Assembly: GCA_047636495.1 (NCBI GenBank)
Contig: JBLILH010000006.1
Span: forward strand, 1 to 64,000
Reading direction: 5' to 3'
Source of the DNA: Endobugula sp047636495
GTDB taxonomy: Bacteria > Pseudomonadota > Gammaproteobacteria > Pseudomonadales > Cellvibrionaceae
DNA: 64,000 bases
Shown: in pieces, positions 63,340-64,000 of the stretch
How the letters are laid out: the number at the start of each line of letters is the position of its first letter
How positions within the stretch are numbered: position 1 is the first letter of the stretch
The notes under the pieces: model-generated
What the model was told of the DNA's origin: nothing
The model's input: only the letters and a program-made list of their open reading frames with translations
The model's database searches: none
Position numbers and translations under genes: made by a program

Positions 63340-64000
63340 TTAATGAACGTTTAATGCAGCGTTAATTAATGTATTTTGTTCATCTAGATGCAGCGACATA
63401 TAGCCACATGCGGGGGCGGCAGAAGAAATTCGCCCAGTATATTCAACCACTGCCGAAGGATAAACAGTTGCCATAGCGCCTTCAATACGGTGTCTGATAT
63501 GAAACCATGCACCTTGGTTTCTAGGCTCTTCTTGGCACCACGCTACTTGCGAAACGTGGGTATATTTAGCCAACACCTCAAGCAATTCTGCTTTGGGAAA
63601 AGGATAAAGCTGTTCAAGACGAATCAGCGCAACATCGTCTTGCCCAGATTCAATCCGCGCTTCTAGCAAGTGGTAATATATTTTACCACTACACAACACA
63701 ACTCTCTTAACCGCTTCTGGCTTAATAAGATCATCCGATAAAACATTATGAAATTTGCCTTCCGATAACTCTTCTAGCGATGACGTCGCTAATTTATGAC
63801 GCAAGATCCACTTAGGACTCATGATCACTAATGGGCGGCGCATCGGGCGAATGACTTGACGGCGCAAGATATGAAAAATCTGCGCTGGGGTGGTCGGTAT
63901 ACATACCTGAATATTATGCTCAGCAGACATTTGCATGAAACGCTCTAGACGTGCTGAAGAATGCTCAGGCCCTTGTCCTTCATAACCGTGTGGCAACAAC
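63340..64000 (-). CDS. sucA: 2-oxoglutarate dehydrogenase E1, C-terminal part
   Basis: The last 219 residues of the thiamine-diphosphate E1 component, cut by the right window edge. LPHGYEGQGPEHSSARLERF, RPLVIMSPKWILRHKLATS, LIRLEQLYPFPKAELL and WCQEEPRNQGAWFHIRHRI are conserved in the transketolase C-terminal domain. It is 49 nt before sucB and heads the sucABlpdCD-sdhCD operon visible here; sdhAB may lie further upstream. Confidence 0.96.
   Translation of the reverse strand, partial: LLPHGYEGQGPEHSSARLERFMQMSAEHNIQVCIPTTPAQIFHILRRQVIRPMRRPLVIMSPKWILRHKLATSSLEELSEGKFHNVLSDDLIKPEAVKRVVLCSGKIYYHLLEARIESGQDDVALIRLEQLYPFPKAELLEVLAKYTHVSQVAWCQEEPRNQGAWFHIRHRIEGAMATVYPSAVVEYTGRISSAAPACGYMSLHLDEQNTLINAALNVH

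Overview
The window reads as a chromosome segment of a gammaproteobacterium, probably a marine member of the Cellvibrionales or a near relative. The main evidence is gene order: metZ-purF-cvpA-SPOR-folC-accD-(trpA-trpB)-trpF-truA-fimV-usg-asd-leuB-leuD-leuC-lysR matches, from memory, the Pseudomonas aeruginosa neighbourhood, with trpBA and an LpxL-type acyltransferase gene added. Base composition is moderate to A/T-rich. No tRNA, rRNA or CRISPR array was seen.

Region 1-4150 is the accessory part and the most interesting. Reading on the minus strand it is an integron-type gene-cassette array: a 112-aa orphan, an attC site, a DUF4062 (TIR-like) protein, a second attC site, then a thsA-thsB pair (SIR2-SLOG NAD-consuming effector plus TIR-like signal producer), which is a type I Thoeris anti-phage system. 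Both attC sites have paired outer boxes, matching arms and stop codons overlapping the first box. No integrase gene is present in the window, so the array is either a cluster without an integrase or the edge of an integron whose integrase lies elsewhere. A chromosomal-type TrmH methyltransferase gene follows.

Region 4150-12000 holds the methyltransferase, a small exported protein, an MFS transporter and a two-gene RND efflux system; a MITE-like hairpin element abuts the end of the pump gene and supplies its stop codon. Region 12000-35800 is housekeeping: methionine, purine, folate, fatty acid, tryptophan, pseudouridine, pole/pilus (FimV), aspartate-family and leucine genes, almost all on the minus strand. 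Between trpF and truA is a decayed partial duplication of fimV and truA, itself interrupted by a second MITE-like element.

Region 35800-45200 is mixed: a SapC protein, remnants of an MshQ-like LamG protein and an outer-membrane efflux factor, an MSHA-type pilin, an IS3 remnant, an Lrp/alanine dehydrogenase divergent pair, and a MocR regulator facing an MFS transporter and a PNPOx-like protein. Region 45200-56000 holds dinG, an acyltransferase, aspartate carbamoyltransferase, exonuclease I, an OmpA-like protein, class I fumarase, a coiled-coil membrane protein and a PuuD-like membrane protein.

Region 56900-64000 is a TCA-cycle operon on the minus strand: sucA (3' end only), sucB, lpd, sucC, sucD, sdhC, sdhD, closed by a strong bidirectional terminator. 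Unusually, sdhCD come after sucD and sdhAB do not follow them. SucB carries two lipoyl domains, and a palindromic repeat element sits between lpd and sucC.
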